Of a stretch of 64,000 bases of DNA, positions 52,701 to 62,795 are shown piece by piece. Numbering within the stretch: position 1 is the stretch's first letter; every line of letters begins with the position of its first letter. The translations under genes and the position numbers were made by a program. This DNA comes from Synechococcus sp. WH 8016. GTDB taxonomy: Bacteria; Cyanobacteriota; Cyanobacteriia; PCC-6307; Cyanobiaceae. The DNA is taken from contig NZ_AGIK01000001.1 in assembly GCF_000230675.1 (NCBI RefSeq), positions 744,001-808,000 of the forward strand, given 5' to 3'. A model generated the notes under the pieces. That model did not search any database and was not told the DNA's origin. It was given only the letters and a program-made list of their open reading frames with translations.

Positions 52701-53261
52701 ATAGACGTCAACGATGTCGCCACGACGGCTCCATGTGCCTTCCTGATCAATGGTCGAAACGCGCTCGTAGCCAAGCTGGCTTAGGTAGGTCGATAGCTCT
52801 TCGAGATCCACAACATCGCCTTTCTTCAAAGCCCGGCAATGCTCTGCCAAGGCCTGCGGAGGCGGCAAGTGGGGCTGCAAGCAACGCTCTGTGGCCACGA
52901 TCGCGACGTCGCTTTTGCGGCTGTCTGTTTGAAGTTCGCTTAACACCTGGAGCTGGCCCCAAGTGATTTCGGTGGTGGCATCGAAGGGTTCGTAAGGAGA
53001 CCCTTCACTGGTGGGATAAAGCTGGGCGCTAGACCAGCCCATCAGCTCCAACAAAGCTGCCCAACGTCCGGCCTCTTCCAGGGTGGGAACAACCACCAAC
53101 AGGGGCTGATCCATCCGACGAGCCAGCGCACTAGCCACCAAGGCCCGAGCAGCTCTGCCAGCTCCGCGCATCAACAACCGCTGGTCCCGTTGGGCTCGTT
53201 CGCACAACTCACCGCTCAGCGCTGAGGTCTGCAGCAGACGCACCAAAGAGCTGAGGGGCAT
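49719..53261 (-). CDS. mfd: transcription-repair coupling factor
   Basis: Mfd removes RNA polymerase stalled at DNA lesions and recruits UvrA. The protein of about 1180 residues shows the RNA polymerase interaction region (GDFVVHRNHGIGRF), Walker A GDVGFGKTEVA, DEEQ (VVDEEQRFG), SATPIPRT and QLRGRVGRS. All helicase motifs are intact. Start at MPLSSLVRLL (53261) is chosen; a longer frame begins at 53297. Confidence 0.93.
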   Translation of the reverse strand: MPLSSLVRLLQTSALSGELCERAQRDQRLLMRGAGRAARALVASALARRMDQPLLVVVPTLEEAGRWAALLELMGWSSAQLYPTSEGSPYEPFDATTEITWGQLQVLSELQTDSRKSDVAIVATERCLQPHLPPPQALAEHCRALKKGDVVDLEELSTYLSQLGYERVSTIDQEGTWSRRGDIVDVYPVSSELPVRLEFFGNELDKLREFDPASQRSLDTVDTLKLTPTGFSPLIAERLREQVPDDLDQLLSEAQITELLEGGTPEGMRRLMGLAWQTPASLLDYLPAKCCIAIDERRHGSAHGQQWLDHAEEQHAELPVPIPVLHRPIKEAMELAEAFAGFDLAELQEQDSHPNAFDLASRPVPSYPNQFGKLGQMIKQHQRERQAVWLLSAQPSRAVALLEEHDCITRFVPNAADTQAIDRLMEQGTPVALKTRGTAELEGLQLPAWRVVLLTDREFFGQQSLTSSGYVRRRRKAASRTVDPNKMQQGDFVVHRNHGIGRFKKLEKLAISGEVRDYLVVQYSDGILRVAADQLGSLGRFRANSDTPPQLSKMGGSAWVKAKERASKAVRKVALDLVKLYAERHQAAGFAFPIDGPWQVELEDSFPYEPTSDQLKATVDVKRDMEKPEPMDRLVCGDVGFGKTEVAIRAIFKAITAGKQVAMLAPTTVLAQQHWRTLSERFAPYPIKVALLNRFRTAGERKTILEELKTGTIDAVVGTHQLLSKNTAFDKLGLLVVDEEQRFGVNQKEKIKALRKDVDVLTLSATPIPRTLYMSLSGVREMSLITTPPPLRRPIKTHLAALDDEAVRSAIRQELDRGGQVFYVVPRVEGIEDVAGKLREMLPGLKLLVAHGQMAEGELESAMVAFNGGEADVMLCTTIVESGLDIPRVNTILIEDAHRFGLAQLYQLRGRVGRSGVQAHAWLFYPGDASLSEAARQRLRAIQEFAQLGSGYQLAMRDMEIRGVGNLLGVEQSGQMEAIGFDLYMEMLQESLAEIQGQDIPAVDDTQVDLQVTAFIPADWIVDADEKMSAYRAASECLSSEALVELAAGWADRYGALPGPVQSLLQLMELKLLAKRCGFARIRPEKPNIALETPMEEPAFRLLRQGLPQHLHGRLVYQAGSGSVAKVLARGLGVLPMDRQLDELKGWLEQMASQIPDTDGLTPEQRDQQQKERNEAVLRV

Positions 53262-53352
53262 GGCAGAACAACTTTCGGCAACGCATGATTCTGTCAAGAA
53301 CGAGGCCCCAGATGCAGGATTTCCTCCCTTTACCTTTGCCTTTGCCTCCTAA

Positions 53353-53814
53353 ATGAATCGCTGCATTAATACAAAAGAGTATTTAGTGGTTTTCACAAAC
53401 AAAGAAAATTTCCAACATCAACTTAACTCTCTATTCGAGATCAACCAAATAAAGCACCTGCATCAACTCGAAGAGCTGGCACGACTTGCAGGCAGAGCCC
53501 TTAAAGAGCGTGACACGAAAGGACACCAAGATGCTGATACAAGATGATAAGCAGCAGAAGAATCAAGGTCTAAACTCTATGAATTATTGCCTGGTCTTTC
53601 AGCAGAAACAAGAGCCAAGAACACGGGAAAGACAGCACCATTCAAGGACGACCTCCTCAATCAACTATTGGCAATCTATCGGGATCTACTCAGACTCCGG
53701 TCACGAATCATTTCCGTAACGTTGCTCCAGCGTCGCAACTATTTTGCGTGCATTCATGCCATCAATCATAAAAAAGATGCCTTGGCTATCTATAAGAGTC
53801 AACGCGAGTCCTGA
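53353..53814 (+). pseudogene. short gene interrupted by two consecutive in-frame stops
   Basis: A frame from the ATG at 53353 runs 64 codons to TGA (53545-53547), followed at once by TAA (53548-53550). It then stays open in the same frame to a stop at 53814 (segment ending HKKDALAIYKSQRES). Both halves are charged and helical and read as one protein. It could be a decayed gene, two separate small genes, or coincidence. No family recognised. Confidence 0.45.
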
Positions 53815-53967
53815 ATAAGATGCAATCAAGCGATCCAGAGCGTAAAATTAGGATGTGAACGACCAACAGCCATCAACAAACGCTTGGATACAAAAGACTT
53901 TGACCACCCAACGTTGATCGTCACGATTAAATTTTCCGTGATACGGAATCATCTTTAAAACACAGCC

Positions 53968-54210
53968 ATGCCCCGTTTTCGCTGCCCCGAGTGCTGTTGT
54001 GGACCAGCCGTTGTCCTACACCCACCCCCTGGAGCAACCCCAATCTGTATTCGCTGCGGAACGCTTTTAGAGAAGCAGCCCCTGGTCAAACCCTTGCCAC
54101 TCCTCGTGTTGCTGGCCGTGGGTAGCGCGCTAATCACATTGTCCATACCGGCACTTTTTACGCCGCGCCCCTTACCGCCTCAAACCAATCCTCCAGGCAC
54201 AACTGTTTAA
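53968..54210 (+). CDS. small zinc-ribbon membrane protein
   Basis: The 80-residue protein has cysteine pairs CPECCC and CIRC that fit a zinc ribbon, then one membrane helix (LPLLVLLAVGSALITLSIPAL) and a Pro-rich tail. Similar small proteins are common in marine cyanobacteria. Function unknown. Confidence 0.65.
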   Translation: MPRFRCPECCCGPAVVLHPPPGATPICIRCGTLLEKQPLVKPLPLLVLLAVGSALITLSIPALFTPRPLPPQTNPPGTTV

Positions 54211-54229
54211 TTGCACCACGCATAAGTAC

Positions 54230-54784
54230 ATGATGGAACTTGAGATCAAAAAAAATCGCAGAGCAAGATTTGAATCACGTTTTGAACAGTTGCTTTGGAG
54301 ATTCCGATTAGTAACCATCCTGCCTGTTGTCATGAGCCTGCTGGGCAGTGTTAGCTGTTTCATCCTTGGCACCCAGGAGGAAATCCACGCACTCAACAAA
54401 CTTATCAACGGTCACCTGAATTCAGAAAACAGCATTTTATTACTCGGCAAAGTTGTAGGAGGCATTGATTACTATGTGATTGGAATTGCCCTTCTTATCT
54501 TCGGCTATGGCGTGTATGAGCTGATTATTTCTGATATCGACCCAAGGCTTCAAGACCTATCCCAAGAAAGACGAAACATCCTTAGCATTACATCACTAGA
54601 AGGCCTCAAGCAAAAACTAACCAACGTCATCATCGTTGCCCTAATCGTAACGGCTTTTAAGCTCATGATTAGCTTTCAAGTGCAATCAATTTCAGAATTA
54701 CTTCAATTCTGCGGCTGTGTCCTCATGCTTGCATTTAGCGCCTTGCTAGTTGGCAAAAATCATAAGGAATCATCAACCCCATAG
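54230..54784 (+). CDS. UPF0114 (YqhA-like) membrane protein
   Basis: The 184-residue protein has four hydrophobic segments (about 22-46, 75-100, 123-146 and 155-175) and the family segments YYVIGIALLIFGYGVYELIIS and LKQKLTNVIIVALIVTAFKL. The biochemical role of the family is not established. Confidence 0.82.
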   Translation: MMELEIKKNRRARFESRFEQLLWRFRLVTILPVVMSLLGSVSCFILGTQEEIHALNKLINGHLNSENSILLLGKVVGGIDYYVIGIALLIFGYGVYELIISDIDPRLQDLSQERRNILSITSLEGLKQKLTNVIIVALIVTAFKLMISFQVQSISELLQFCGCVLMLAFSALLVGKNHKESSTP

Positions 54785-54902
54785 CACAACCCATAGAACC
54801 AAAATCCATCCCTGGATAGCCTCAACTCAAAAGCTTTGACCCCTCATGGTTTACATCTTATTTTTAACACCCTAAACTTATTCAAGACATCAACGAAAAG
54901 CG

Positions 54903-55109
54903 ATGAGGCTGTATCCAAAAGGCACGGGAGCTGGAATTTCACTGTTCATCTTGATTGCCCTCGGTATTTATGCCGTCTCTCAAATCGAGGCCATGAAGCG
55001 CGCCGCCTTCCGCGAAGGCTTTAGCTGTGCCATCGATGCAGCCACTGAAAGCATTCACTCGTCTTACCAGTGCAGGGATTATAGAAAAATCATCAAAGAA
55101 AAAATCTAA
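54903..55109 (+). CDS. small membrane-anchored hypothetical protein
   Basis: The product is 68 residues with one membrane helix (about 12-27) and a C-terminal part with two cysteines (FSCAID, YQCRDY). No family recognised. The 316 bases to the rpe gene hold no supported gene, only the rpe terminator. Confidence 0.55.
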   Translation: MRLYPKGTGAGISLFILIALGIYAVSQIEAMKRAAFREGFSCAIDAATESIHSSYQCRDYRKIIKEKI

Positions 55110-55337
55110 TCATTGAATGAAATAACTGGACAATCATACGGGCATATATTCCTCAAAAAATCCAAGAAATTACCAAATACGTACCGCTTTAATCAACAAG
55201 GAGTCATCGGTAATCGTCTCGTAAATAAAGAATCACCTTTCATCACTAGCTACCAAATCAACTGAAACCAACGTCGATCTTTGCATTCTTGTCAGATCAC
55301 TCTGCGCAAGTCTCACCTTCATTTTTTCCAAAAGAAA

Positions 55338-55361
55338 AACCCCTGCCCTTAGGCAGAGGTT
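55338..55361 (-). terminator. Rho-independent terminator of rpe
   Basis: On the minus strand AACCTCTGCC and GGCAGGGGTT pair around TAAG and run into TTTTTC. It lies 64 nt after the rpe stop. Confidence 0.87.
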
Positions 55362-55425
55362 GAGAAGAGCACACAAAAAAAATCTATAGCAACAACAATG
55401 TGCTCGTTTGCTGCTAACCAGGAAA

Positions 55426-56094
55426 CTATGGGCGCTTGCTATTACGAATTCCCTGAATAGCCGCAGCATAGTCAGGCTGATTGAACACCCCAGAGCCACT
55501 CACGATTGCGTTAGCACCAGCTTCAATCACTTTCCATGCGTTTCCACCCTTCACGCCACCATCCACTTCAATCCAGGGGTCCAGGCCTTTTTCATCACAC
55601 ATACGACGTAGATCACTGATCTTCTTGACTTGATTATCAATAAAACTTTGTCCGCCAAAACCGGGGTTCACACTCATGATCAAAACAAGATCACACAGCT
55701 CTAAGCAGTACTCGAGCGTATCAAGTGGCGTGCTGGGATTAAGGACAGCCCCAGCCATTTTGCCAAGGTCTTTAATTTGAGCCAAGTTGCGATGTAAATG
55801 AGGACAAGCCTCAACTTGTACAGAAATAATATCTGCCCCAGCTTTCGCAAAATCTTCGACGTAATTCTCAGGCTGCACAATCATCAGATGCACGTCCAAA
55901 GGTTTTTTCGTCACCGGACGCAAGGCCTCAACAATCAGAGGGCCAATCGTGATGTTGGGAACAAATCGACCATCCATGACGTCGACATGAATCCAATCAG
56001 CACCTGCCTCATCAACAGCTTTGACGTCCTCACCTAGGCGAGAAAAGTCAGCAGACAGGATCGATGGAGAGATCACCAGGGGTTTGGTGCTCAT
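55426..56094 (-). CDS. rpe: ribulose-phosphate 3-epimerase
   Basis: Rpe interconverts ribulose 5-phosphate and xylulose 5-phosphate in the Calvin and pentose-phosphate cycles. The 222-residue protein begins with [17 protein letters not shown], then [16 protein letters not shown] and [12 protein letters not shown]. The start at 56094 follows the family N-terminus. It is divergent from glpX. Confidence 0.94.
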   Translation of the reverse strand: MSTKPLVISPSILSADFSRLGEDVKAVDEAGADWIHVDVMDGRFVPNITIGPLIVEALRPVTKKPLDVHLMIVQPENYVEDFAKAGADIISVQVEACPHLHRNLAQIKDLGKMAGAVLNPSTPLDTLEYCLELCDLVLIMSVNPGFGGQSFIDNQVKKISDLRRMCDEKGLDPWIEVDGGVKGGNAWKVIEAGANAIVSGSGVFNQPDYAAAIQGIRNSKRP

Positions 56095-56232
56095 GGCGGA
56101 GTCGGCTAAGGGATCGGTCGATTGTAAAGAGCGCTGATACCACTGATACAGTGAGCCGCGCATATGAGACAGAAATCCCTGCTGTTGCAGGCTTTCTCCT
56201 CAAAGCCTCTCTTTAACCCCCGCAGCACTTAC

Positions 56233-57237
56233 GTGGATCGCACTCTCATCCAGGAAATTCTCGAGATCGTCGAGCAGGCCGCCATCGCTTCCGCCACGCT
56301 CTCCGGCAAAGGTCTGAAGGATGAAGCGGACGCTTTGGCTGTTGATGCCATGCGCAAGCGCATGAATCAAATCCAAATGCAGGGCCGCATTGTGATCGGG
56401 GAGGGCGAACGCGACGAAGCTCCCATGCTCTACATCGGTGAAGAAGTCGGAACCGGCACTGGTCCTGGCGTGGATTTCGCTGTTGACCCTTGCGAAGGCA
56501 CCAACCTTTGTGCCTACAGCCAGCGCGGCTCCATGGCCGTTCTCGCAGCCTCCGACCGTGGTGGTTTGTTCAACGCTCCCGACTTCTACATGAAGAAATT
56601 GGCTGCGCCACCAGCAGCAAAGGGCAAAGTTGACATTCGCAAATCTGCGACTGAAAACATCAAAATCCTTAGTGAGTGCTTGGGTCTTGCTCCTGATGAG
56701 CTCACCATTGTTGTGATGGATCGTGCGCGTCACAAAGATCTGATCACTGAAATCCGCGCCACGGGTGCTCGCATTCAGCCCATCTCCGATGGTGACGTGC
56801 AAGCAGCGATTGCCTGTGGTTTTGCTGGAACCGGAACCCATTGCTTGATGGGCATTGGTGCCGCTCCTGAGGGTGTGATCTCCGCTGCCGCCATGCGCGC
56901 ACTTGGCGGCCACTTCCAGGGACAACTGGTGTATGACCCTGCCATTGCTCAGACATCTGAGTGGGCAGACATGACGAAGGAAGGCAATCTCGCCCGTCTC
57001 GCAGAAATGGGCATTACCGACCCCGATAAGGTGTATGAGGCCAGTGAGCTCGCCTGCGGAGAGCACGTTGTGTTCGCCGGTAGCGGCATCACAGATGGTC
57101 TTCTTTTCAACGGAGTGAAGTTCGAAGCTGATTGCACCCGCACGAGCAGCTTGATCATCAGCAACCTGAACAACACCTGCAGTTTCACGAACACCATCCA
57201 CATGAAGGATGGAGCTCAAAGCATCGCTTTGAACTGA
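56233..57237 (+). CDS. glpX: class II fructose-1,6-/sedoheptulose-1,7-bisphosphatase
   Basis: The 334-residue enzyme starts (as GTG) [21 protein letters not shown] and carries the class II motifs [12 protein letters not shown] and [14 protein letters not shown]. It dephosphorylates both fructose- and sedoheptulose-bisphosphate in the Calvin cycle of cyanobacteria. The frame is open further upstream, but the family begins here. Confidence 0.93.
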   Translation: MDRTLIQEILEIVEQAAIASATLSGKGLKDEADALAVDAMRKRMNQIQMQGRIVIGEGERDEAPMLYIGEEVGTGTGPGVDFAVDPCEGTNLCAYSQRGSMAVLAASDRGGLFNAPDFYMKKLAAPPAAKGKVDIRKSATENIKILSECLGLAPDELTIVVMDRARHKDLITEIRATGARIQPISDGDVQAAIACGFAGTGTHCLMGIGAAPEGVISAAAMRALGGHFQGQLVYDPAIAQTSEWADMTKEGNLARLAEMGITDPDKVYEASELACGEHVVFAGSGITDGLLFNGVKFEADCTRTSSLIISNLNNTCSFTNTIHMKDGAQSIALN

Positions 57238-57269
57238 TTCACGACTCGCAGCAACAGAGGGATTTCTCC

Positions 57270-58583
57270 ATGCATATCGCCGTCGTCGGCCTCAGTCATC
57301 GAACGGCTCCGGTCGAAGTGCGCGAAAAGCTCAGTATTCCTGAGCAAACCATGGAGGAATCCCTAGGAAACCTGCGAAATCATGAGCAGGTGCTCGAGGC
57401 TTCCATCCTCAGCACCTGCAACCGACTTGAGATTTACACCCTGGTGCGCAACCCGGATTTAGGGATTGCTGCCGTCCGCGATTTTTTGAGTGGCCACTCC
57501 GGCTTGGAAAGCCGTGATCTTTCTCCGCACCTTTTCACTTATCACCACGACGAAGCCATTGCGCATCTGATGCGCGTGACGGCAGGGCTCGACAGCCTCG
57601 TTCTTGGTGAAGGACAAATTTTGTCCCAGGTCAAGAAGATGATGCGCCTGGGCCAAGAGCACAAATCGATCGGCCCCATCCTGAACCGTTTACTGACACA
57701 AGCTGTCAGCACAGGAAAGCGTGTCCGCTCGGAAACCAACCTCAGCACCGGAGCTGTGTCCGTGAGCTCCGCAGCCGTGGAATTAGCTCAACTCAAGCTT
57801 GGGCAATCGCGCGGCCAGGATGCCCTGGTCACGCTTGAAACCGAGCAGATCGCCGTTGTTGGTGCTGGACGGATGAGCCGTTTGTTGCTCCAACACCTCC
57901 AAGCGAAGGGAGCCTCTGGAGTGGTGTTGCTGAATCGCACCATCGAGCGGGCCTCAGCCCTCGCAACTGATTTTCCAAACCTGCCCATTCAGTGCCGGGG
58001 ACTCGACGCCCTTGATCAGTGCTTGAGCACCTGTTCGTTGGTGTTTACGAGCACGGCAGCCGATGACCCGATCATTGATGCCAGCCGATTGAACGGTCTC
58101 AATCGCCGCAGTTCATTGCGACTGATTGATATTGGTGTGCCCCGCAACATCGCCTCCGATGTGCGCGATGTGTCTGGGGTGGAATCCCACGATGTTGACG
58201 ATCTTCAAGAGGTGGTAGAGCGCAACCAAGAGGCGCGGCAGCAGGTTGCACGGGAAGCTGAAGGATTGCTCTTAGAGGAGGGACGCCTCTTCCTCGAATG
58301 GTGGGACAGCCTGGAGGCCGTGCCCACCATCAACCGGTTAAGAGCCTCGCTCGAGGAGATTCGGGTCGAGGAACTCACCAAAGCGCTGAGCCGTATGGGT
58401 CCTGATTTCTCAGCGCGAGAACGCAAGGTGGTGGAAGCGTTAACCAAGGGAATGATCAACAAGATCCTCCACACCCCTGTGACCCAGCTCCGCTGTCCCC
58501 AGCAACGCAGCGAACGTCAACAGGCTCTTCAGGTGGTGGAAAAAATCTTTGATTTGGACTCTGGAGCAGCCGGTCAAGATTGA
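57270..58583 (+). CDS. hemA: glutamyl-tRNA reductase
   Basis: HemA makes glutamate-1-semialdehyde for haem and chlorophyll. The 437-residue protein starts MHIAVVGLSHRTAPVEVREK. The nucleophilic Cys50 lies in ILSTCNRLEIY. Its NADPH domain (VVGAGRMSRLL) and C-terminal dimerisation helices follow. The glpX-hemA order is shared by marine Synechococcus. Confidence 0.95.
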   Translation: MHIAVVGLSHRTAPVEVREKLSIPEQTMEESLGNLRNHEQVLEASILSTCNRLEIYTLVRNPDLGIAAVRDFLSGHSGLESRDLSPHLFTYHHDEAIAHLMRVTAGLDSLVLGEGQILSQVKKMMRLGQEHKSIGPILNRLLTQAVSTGKRVRSETNLSTGAVSVSSAAVELAQLKLGQSRGQDALVTLETEQIAVVGAGRMSRLLLQHLQAKGASGVVLLNRTIERASALATDFPNLPIQCRGLDALDQCLSTCSLVFTSTAADDPIIDASRLNGLNRRSSLRLIDIGVPRNIASDVRDVSGVESHDVDDLQEVVERNQEARQQVAREAEGLLLEEGRLFLEWWDSLEAVPTINRLRASLEEIRVEELTKALSRMGPDFSARERKVVEALTKGMINKILHTPVTQLRCPQQRSERQQALQVVEKIFDLDSGAAGQD

Positions 58584-58677
58584 TTCCCTTTCAATCTCCA
58601 CGATCTGGCCCAAGGGTTGGTTTTGAGAGCGAAAAGTCCAGTAAGTTTGCAACGCATAGCCGAAAGGCGGGAGCGGC

Positions 58678-59973
58678 ATGAAGCGAGTACTGGCAATCAT
58701 TCTCGGGGGAGGGGCTGGAACCCGCCTCCAACCACTCACAAAGATGAGAGCCAAGCCAGCTGTGCCCTTGGCGGGCAAGTATCGCCTTATTGATATTCCA
58801 ATCAGTAATTGCATCAACTCCAGCATCAACAAGATGTATGTGTTGACGCAATTCAATAGCGCTTCACTCAATCGCCACCTCAGCCAGACGTACAACCTCA
58901 ATGCCGGATTTGGGCAAGGATTTGTTGAAGTCTTAGCGGCCCAACAAACCCTCGATAGCCCCTCCTGGTTTGAAGGAACGGCTGATGCGGTGCGGCAGTA
59001 CCAAACCCTGTTTAGCGAATGGGATGTGGATGAATATCTGATCCTCTCCGGTGATCAGCTGTACCGCATGGACTACAGCCGTTTTGTGGAGCATCACCGC
59101 AGTACCGGCGCCGATCTCACCGTTGCCGCACTGCCCGTAGACGCTGCCCAGGCCGAAGCGTTCGGTTTAATGCGAACCGATAACGATGGGAACATCAAGG
59201 AATTCCGCGAGAAGCCCAAAGGCGATTCCTTAAAGGAAATGGCCGTTGACACGTCCCGTTTTGGCCTCAGCGCTGAGTCCTCTAAGGAGCGCCCCTACCT
59301 CGCCTCCATGGGCATTTACGTCTTCAGTCGTAAAACGCTTTTCGATCTGCTCGACGCCAATCCCGGCCATAAGGACTTCGGCAAAGAGGTGATCCCAGAA
59401 GCGCTATCACGGGGTGACGTCCTCAAGAGCTATGTCTTTGATGATTACTGGGAAGACATCGGTACCATCGGTGCCTTCTATGAAGCCAATCTGGCCCTAA
59501 CGCAGCAGCCAACCCCTCCATTCAGCTTCTACGACGAAGCATTCCCGATCTACACCCGCCCGCGGTATTTGCCCCCAAGCAAGTTTGTGGACAGTCAGAT
59601 CACAGATTCGATCATTAGTGAGGGATCGATTATCAAGGCCTGCAGCATTCACCACTCCGTCCTTGGTGTGCGTAGTCGCGTGGAAAACAATGTGGTCCTC
59701 CAGGATTCGTTGTTGATGGGAGCTGACTTCTTTGAATCGCAAAGCGAACGCGAAACCCTGAGAGCGCGAGGCGGTATTCCTGTCGGCGTTGGAGAGGGCA
59801 CCACTGTGAAGCGCGCCATTCTTGATAAGAATGCCCGTATTGGTAAAAACGTCACCATCGTGAATAAGGATCACGTGGAAGAAGCTGATCGTCCTGAACA
59901 CGGCTTCTACATACGTAATGGCATCGTCGTTGTCGTTAAAAATGCATCGATTGCCGACGACACAGTGATTTGA
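58678..59973 (+). CDS. glgC: glucose-1-phosphate adenylyltransferase (ADP-glucose pyrophosphorylase)
   Basis: GlgC forms ADP-glucose for glycogen. The 431-residue enzyme has the nucleotide motif [15 protein letters not shown], the GDQLYRMDY site, and FREKPKG with the sugar-phosphate Lys region. It ends with the left-handed beta-helix ([16 protein letters not shown]). Length and motifs are complete. Confidence 0.95.
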   Translation: MKRVLAIILGGGAGTRLQPLTKMRAKPAVPLAGKYRLIDIPISNCINSSINKMYVLTQFNSASLNRHLSQTYNLNAGFGQGFVEVLAAQQTLDSPSWFEGTADAVRQYQTLFSEWDVDEYLILSGDQLYRMDYSRFVEHHRSTGADLTVAALPVDAAQAEAFGLMRTDNDGNIKEFREKPKGDSLKEMAVDTSRFGLSAESSKERPYLASMGIYVFSRKTLFDLLDANPGHKDFGKEVIPEALSRGDVLKSYVFDDYWEDIGTIGAFYEANLALTQQPTPPFSFYDEAFPIYTRPRYLPPSKFVDSQITDSIISEGSIIKACSIHHSVLGVRSRVENNVVLQDSLLMGADFFESQSERETLRARGGIPVGVGEGTTVKRAILDKNARIGKNVTIVNKDHVEEADRPEHGFYIRNGIVVVVKNASIADDTVI

Positions 59974-60088
59974 GGACAAAGTGAACGAAGGATTGGCGCT
60001 TCCATCTCTTATTCCTGACAGAGATGGGCCAATTCGCAGCCGATTTTTGATCCTGTGGTCACACTGACTTCAGTGAACGCAGTTTTGG

Positions 60089-61507
60089 ATGTCCAAGTCT
60101 CACTTTGGTCTTATCGGTCTAGGCGTGATGGGCGAAAACCTTGTTCTCAACGCTGAGAGCAACGGTTTTTCGAGTGTTGTTTACAACCGCACTTATTCAA
60201 AGACGGAAGACTTTCTGAAAGGTCGTGGCGCTGGTAAAAACATTCAAGGTGCCACCGACCTTCAAGATTTTGTCAACAAATTAGAAAGACCTCGCCGCAT
60301 CTTGATGATGGTGAAAGCGGGGGGTCCTGTTGATGCCGTCATCGAACAGATTTCTCCCTTTTTAGATGAAGGAGATCTCTTGATTGATGGGGGCAACTCG
60401 GAATATCGCGACACAGAGCGTCGTGTGGCCGAATTGGAAAGCAAAAGCTTCGGCTTCATCGGCATGGGCGTGTCTGGAGGTGCCAAAGGCGCTCTAGAAG
60501 GTCCGAGCATGATGCCCGGCGGCACCAAGGCCTCTTACGACGCGATCGAGAGCCTGGTCACCAAAATGGCGGCCCAAGTCGAAGACGGTCCTTGTGTCAC
60601 CTACATCGGCCCAGGCGGATCAGGACACTTCGTCAAAACAGTCCACAACGGCATCGAGTACGGCATCGAGCAAATCCTTGCCGAGGGTTATGACCTCATG
60701 AAGAGAGTTGGGGGCATGAATGGCACCCAGATGGCCGACGTCTTTGCCCATTGGAACAGCACCGAGGAACTCGCCTCTTACCTCGTTGAGATCACAGAGG
60801 TCTGCTTGCGCACCAAGGATCCCGATGATGGGAGCGATCTGATCGAAAAGATTCAGGACAAAGCTGGGCAAAAAGGCACGGGTTTATGGACTGTGGTGAG
60901 TGCCTTGCAGATGGGTGCTTCCGTACCAACCATCTATGCAGCCCTCAATGGCCGCGTGATGAGTTCGATGAAAGATCAGCGCGTCAAAGCGGAAACCATC
61001 CTCAAAGGTCCCGCGGTCAAACCCTTTGATCTCGGTACCCCTGCCGATGGAATGGCACCGCTGATGGATGCGATGGTGCTCGCTTGCATGGCCAGCTACG
61101 CCCAAGGCATGGAGCTTCTACGGATCGCTTCCGCAGAGCATGATTACAACTTGAACATGCCCGCGATCGCTCAGATCTGGAAGGGTGGCTGCATCATTCG
61201 CGCCCGACTTCTGAAGCGTATTCAGGATGCCTTCACAACCGATCCGCAGCTGAACAATCTGCTCATTGATCCTTGGTTTGCCAATCAGGTCAACACCCGA
61301 CTTCCTGGTTTAGCCAAAGTTGTTGCAGGTGCAGCTGAAGCGGGAATTCCTGTGCCCTGCCTCAGCAACACCCTCGACTACATCAACAGCTACCGCACCG
61401 CTCGTCTGCCTCAAAATGCAGTTCAAGCCATGCGTGACTGCTTTGGCTCCCACAGCTATGAACGGGTGGATAAGGAGGGTAGTTTCCATACCGAGTGGTT
61501 GGATTGA
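60089..61507 (+). CDS. gnd: 6-phosphogluconate dehydrogenase, decarboxylating
   Basis: Gnd oxidises 6-phosphogluconate to ribulose 5-phosphate. The 472-residue protein has the NADP fold GLIGLGVMGENLVLN, GMGVSGGAKGALEGPSMMPGG and the active-site region GSGHFVKTVHNGIEYG. It is followed 8 nt later by pgl. A hairpin (60003-60028, CCATCTCT/AGAGATGG) lies between glgC and gnd. Confidence 0.95.
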   Translation: MSKSHFGLIGLGVMGENLVLNAESNGFSSVVYNRTYSKTEDFLKGRGAGKNIQGATDLQDFVNKLERPRRILMMVKAGGPVDAVIEQISPFLDEGDLLIDGGNSEYRDTERRVAELESKSFGFIGMGVSGGAKGALEGPSMMPGGTKASYDAIESLVTKMAAQVEDGPCVTYIGPGGSGHFVKTVHNGIEYGIEQILAEGYDLMKRVGGMNGTQMADVFAHWNSTEELASYLVEITEVCLRTKDPDDGSDLIEKIQDKAGQKGTGLWTVVSALQMGASVPTIYAALNGRVMSSMKDQRVKAETILKGPAVKPFDLGTPADGMAPLMDAMVLACMASYAQGMELLRIASAEHDYNLNMPAIAQIWKGGCIIRARLLKRIQDAFTTDPQLNNLLIDPWFANQVNTRLPGLAKVVAGAAEAGIPVPCLSNTLDYINSYRTARLPQNAVQAMRDCFGSHSYERVDKEGSFHTEWLD

Positions 61508-61515
61508 ACGAACCG

Positions 61516-62232
61516 ATGGCTTCCTATCGCATTGAACGGGCCCGAGATCCCCAGGATCTAGCCCTGCGGGCCTCTGAATACATCGCCACAGCCATCCAGC
61601 TAGCACTCGATCAACGGGATCGTGCTCAGATTGCTCTATCTGGAGGGACCACTCCCTCCCCGGCCTATCAGCGGTTGGGGCAGCAACACCTGCCCTGGAA
61701 TCGTGTGGATGTGTTTTTAGGGGACGAGCGCTGGGTGTCTGCTGATGATGCGTCCAGCAACGCCCGCATGCTCCGCTCCACCTTGCTCCAACCCGGTGAG
61801 CCCGGTGCAGCGGCCTGTTTTCACCCTGTTCCAACAGTGGAGCTTCCCTCAGCAGAAGCCAGCGCCGAGGCTTTCGCAGAGCTGATTGCCAAGCATTGCA
61901 GTGGCGAACCACCGATCTTCGACATGATGGTGTTGGGTCTTGGGGATGACGGTCATACCGCCTCACTCTTCCCGGGCACTGAGGCTCCTAACGTCCGTGA
62001 TCGTTGGACCACGATCGGGCGGGGCAAGGGATTGGAGCGCATCACCCTGACCGCTCCGGTGCTCAGCGCTTCTCGAACAGTGATGTTCCTCGTGAGTGGT
62101 GCCAATAAACAGGAAGCCCTGCGTCGCTTGCTCGATCCAGCTGAGTCCGCACAACGAACGCCTGCGAAGTTGGTCCAACCCGAGGCAGAAATCATTGTTC
62201 TTACCGACGAAGCTGCCAGCGAAGGTCTTTAA
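61516..62232 (+). CDS. pgl: 6-phosphogluconolactonase
   Basis: Pgl hydrolyses 6-phosphogluconolactone, the step just before Gnd in the oxidative pentose-phosphate pathway. The 238-residue protein has LSGGTTPSPAYQRL, FLGDERWVS and GLGDDGHTASLFPGT. Start at 61516 (MASYRIER). Confidence 0.93.
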   Translation: MASYRIERARDPQDLALRASEYIATAIQLALDQRDRAQIALSGGTTPSPAYQRLGQQHLPWNRVDVFLGDERWVSADDASSNARMLRSTLLQPGEPGAAACFHPVPTVELPSAEASAEAFAELIAKHCSGEPPIFDMMVLGLGDDGHTASLFPGTEAPNVRDRWTTIGRGKGLERITLTAPVLSASRTVMFLVSGANKQEALRRLLDPAESAQRTPAKLVQPEAEIIVLTDEAASEGL

Positions 62233-62258
62233 ATAAGCATTCCTTGTGCAGGGTTGAG

Positions 62259-62795
62259 ATGACCATCCCCCGTGTCTCATTCGATTCGTGGGCCACGCTC
62301 AACGACACGATCATGGGGGGGAGAAGCCAAGCCGGCTGCCGCCTCACGCCTGAAGGCCTATTGCTGGAAGGTGAGGTGATCGCCGATGGAGGGGGGTTTG
62401 TGAGTTGCCGCTCCCCGCTGTTGCGACCACCACTCGATCTTTCGGCGTTCAGTGGGTTGCGCTTAACGATTGCAGGGGAGGGGCGAACCCTGAAATTTGC
62501 AGTGGCCTGCGCTGATGGATTGATGGGACTCACAGAGATGATTCCAGGGGGGCTGCGCTGGGTGATGCCCGTGCCAACGGAAGCGGAAGGAACCACCGTT
62601 GCCGAGATTGCATTCAAAGATCTTCAGCCCGTGGTCCGTGCCAAACCGGTTGGGCTGCCTTTGCGCTTTGATTCTTCTGCGATCACTCGCTTACAAGTGC
62701 TCCATTCCCGGTTTGATGAAGCGGGATCGGCCAATCCAGGCTTCCGTGCGGGTGCAATCCGGATTCTGATTCATTCCATCGAAGCCTACAAATGA
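62259..62795 (+). CDS. CIA30 family protein
   Basis: The 178-residue protein has the CIA30 core: FDSWATLNDTIMGGRSQAGCRL at the start, GGGFVSCRSP and the later LRLTIAGEGRTLKFAV strands. In eukaryotes CIA30 helps assemble complex I. In cyanobacteria the family is a carbohydrate-binding-like fold of unknown role. It overlaps the next gene by ATGA. Confidence 0.82.
   Translation: MTIPRVSFDSWATLNDTIMGGRSQAGCRLTPEGLLLEGEVIADGGGFVSCRSPLLRPPLDLSAFSGLRLTIAGEGRTLKFAVACADGLMGLTEMIPGGLRWVMPVPTEAEGTTVAEIAFKDLQPVVRAKPVGLPLRFDSSAITRLQVLHSRFDEAGSANPGFRAGAIRILIHSIEAYK

Noticed and set aside
56200-57219. Long minus-strand frame of 339 codons over glpX
   Set aside because: It is an antisense shadow of glpX, caused by codon bias in the core genes.
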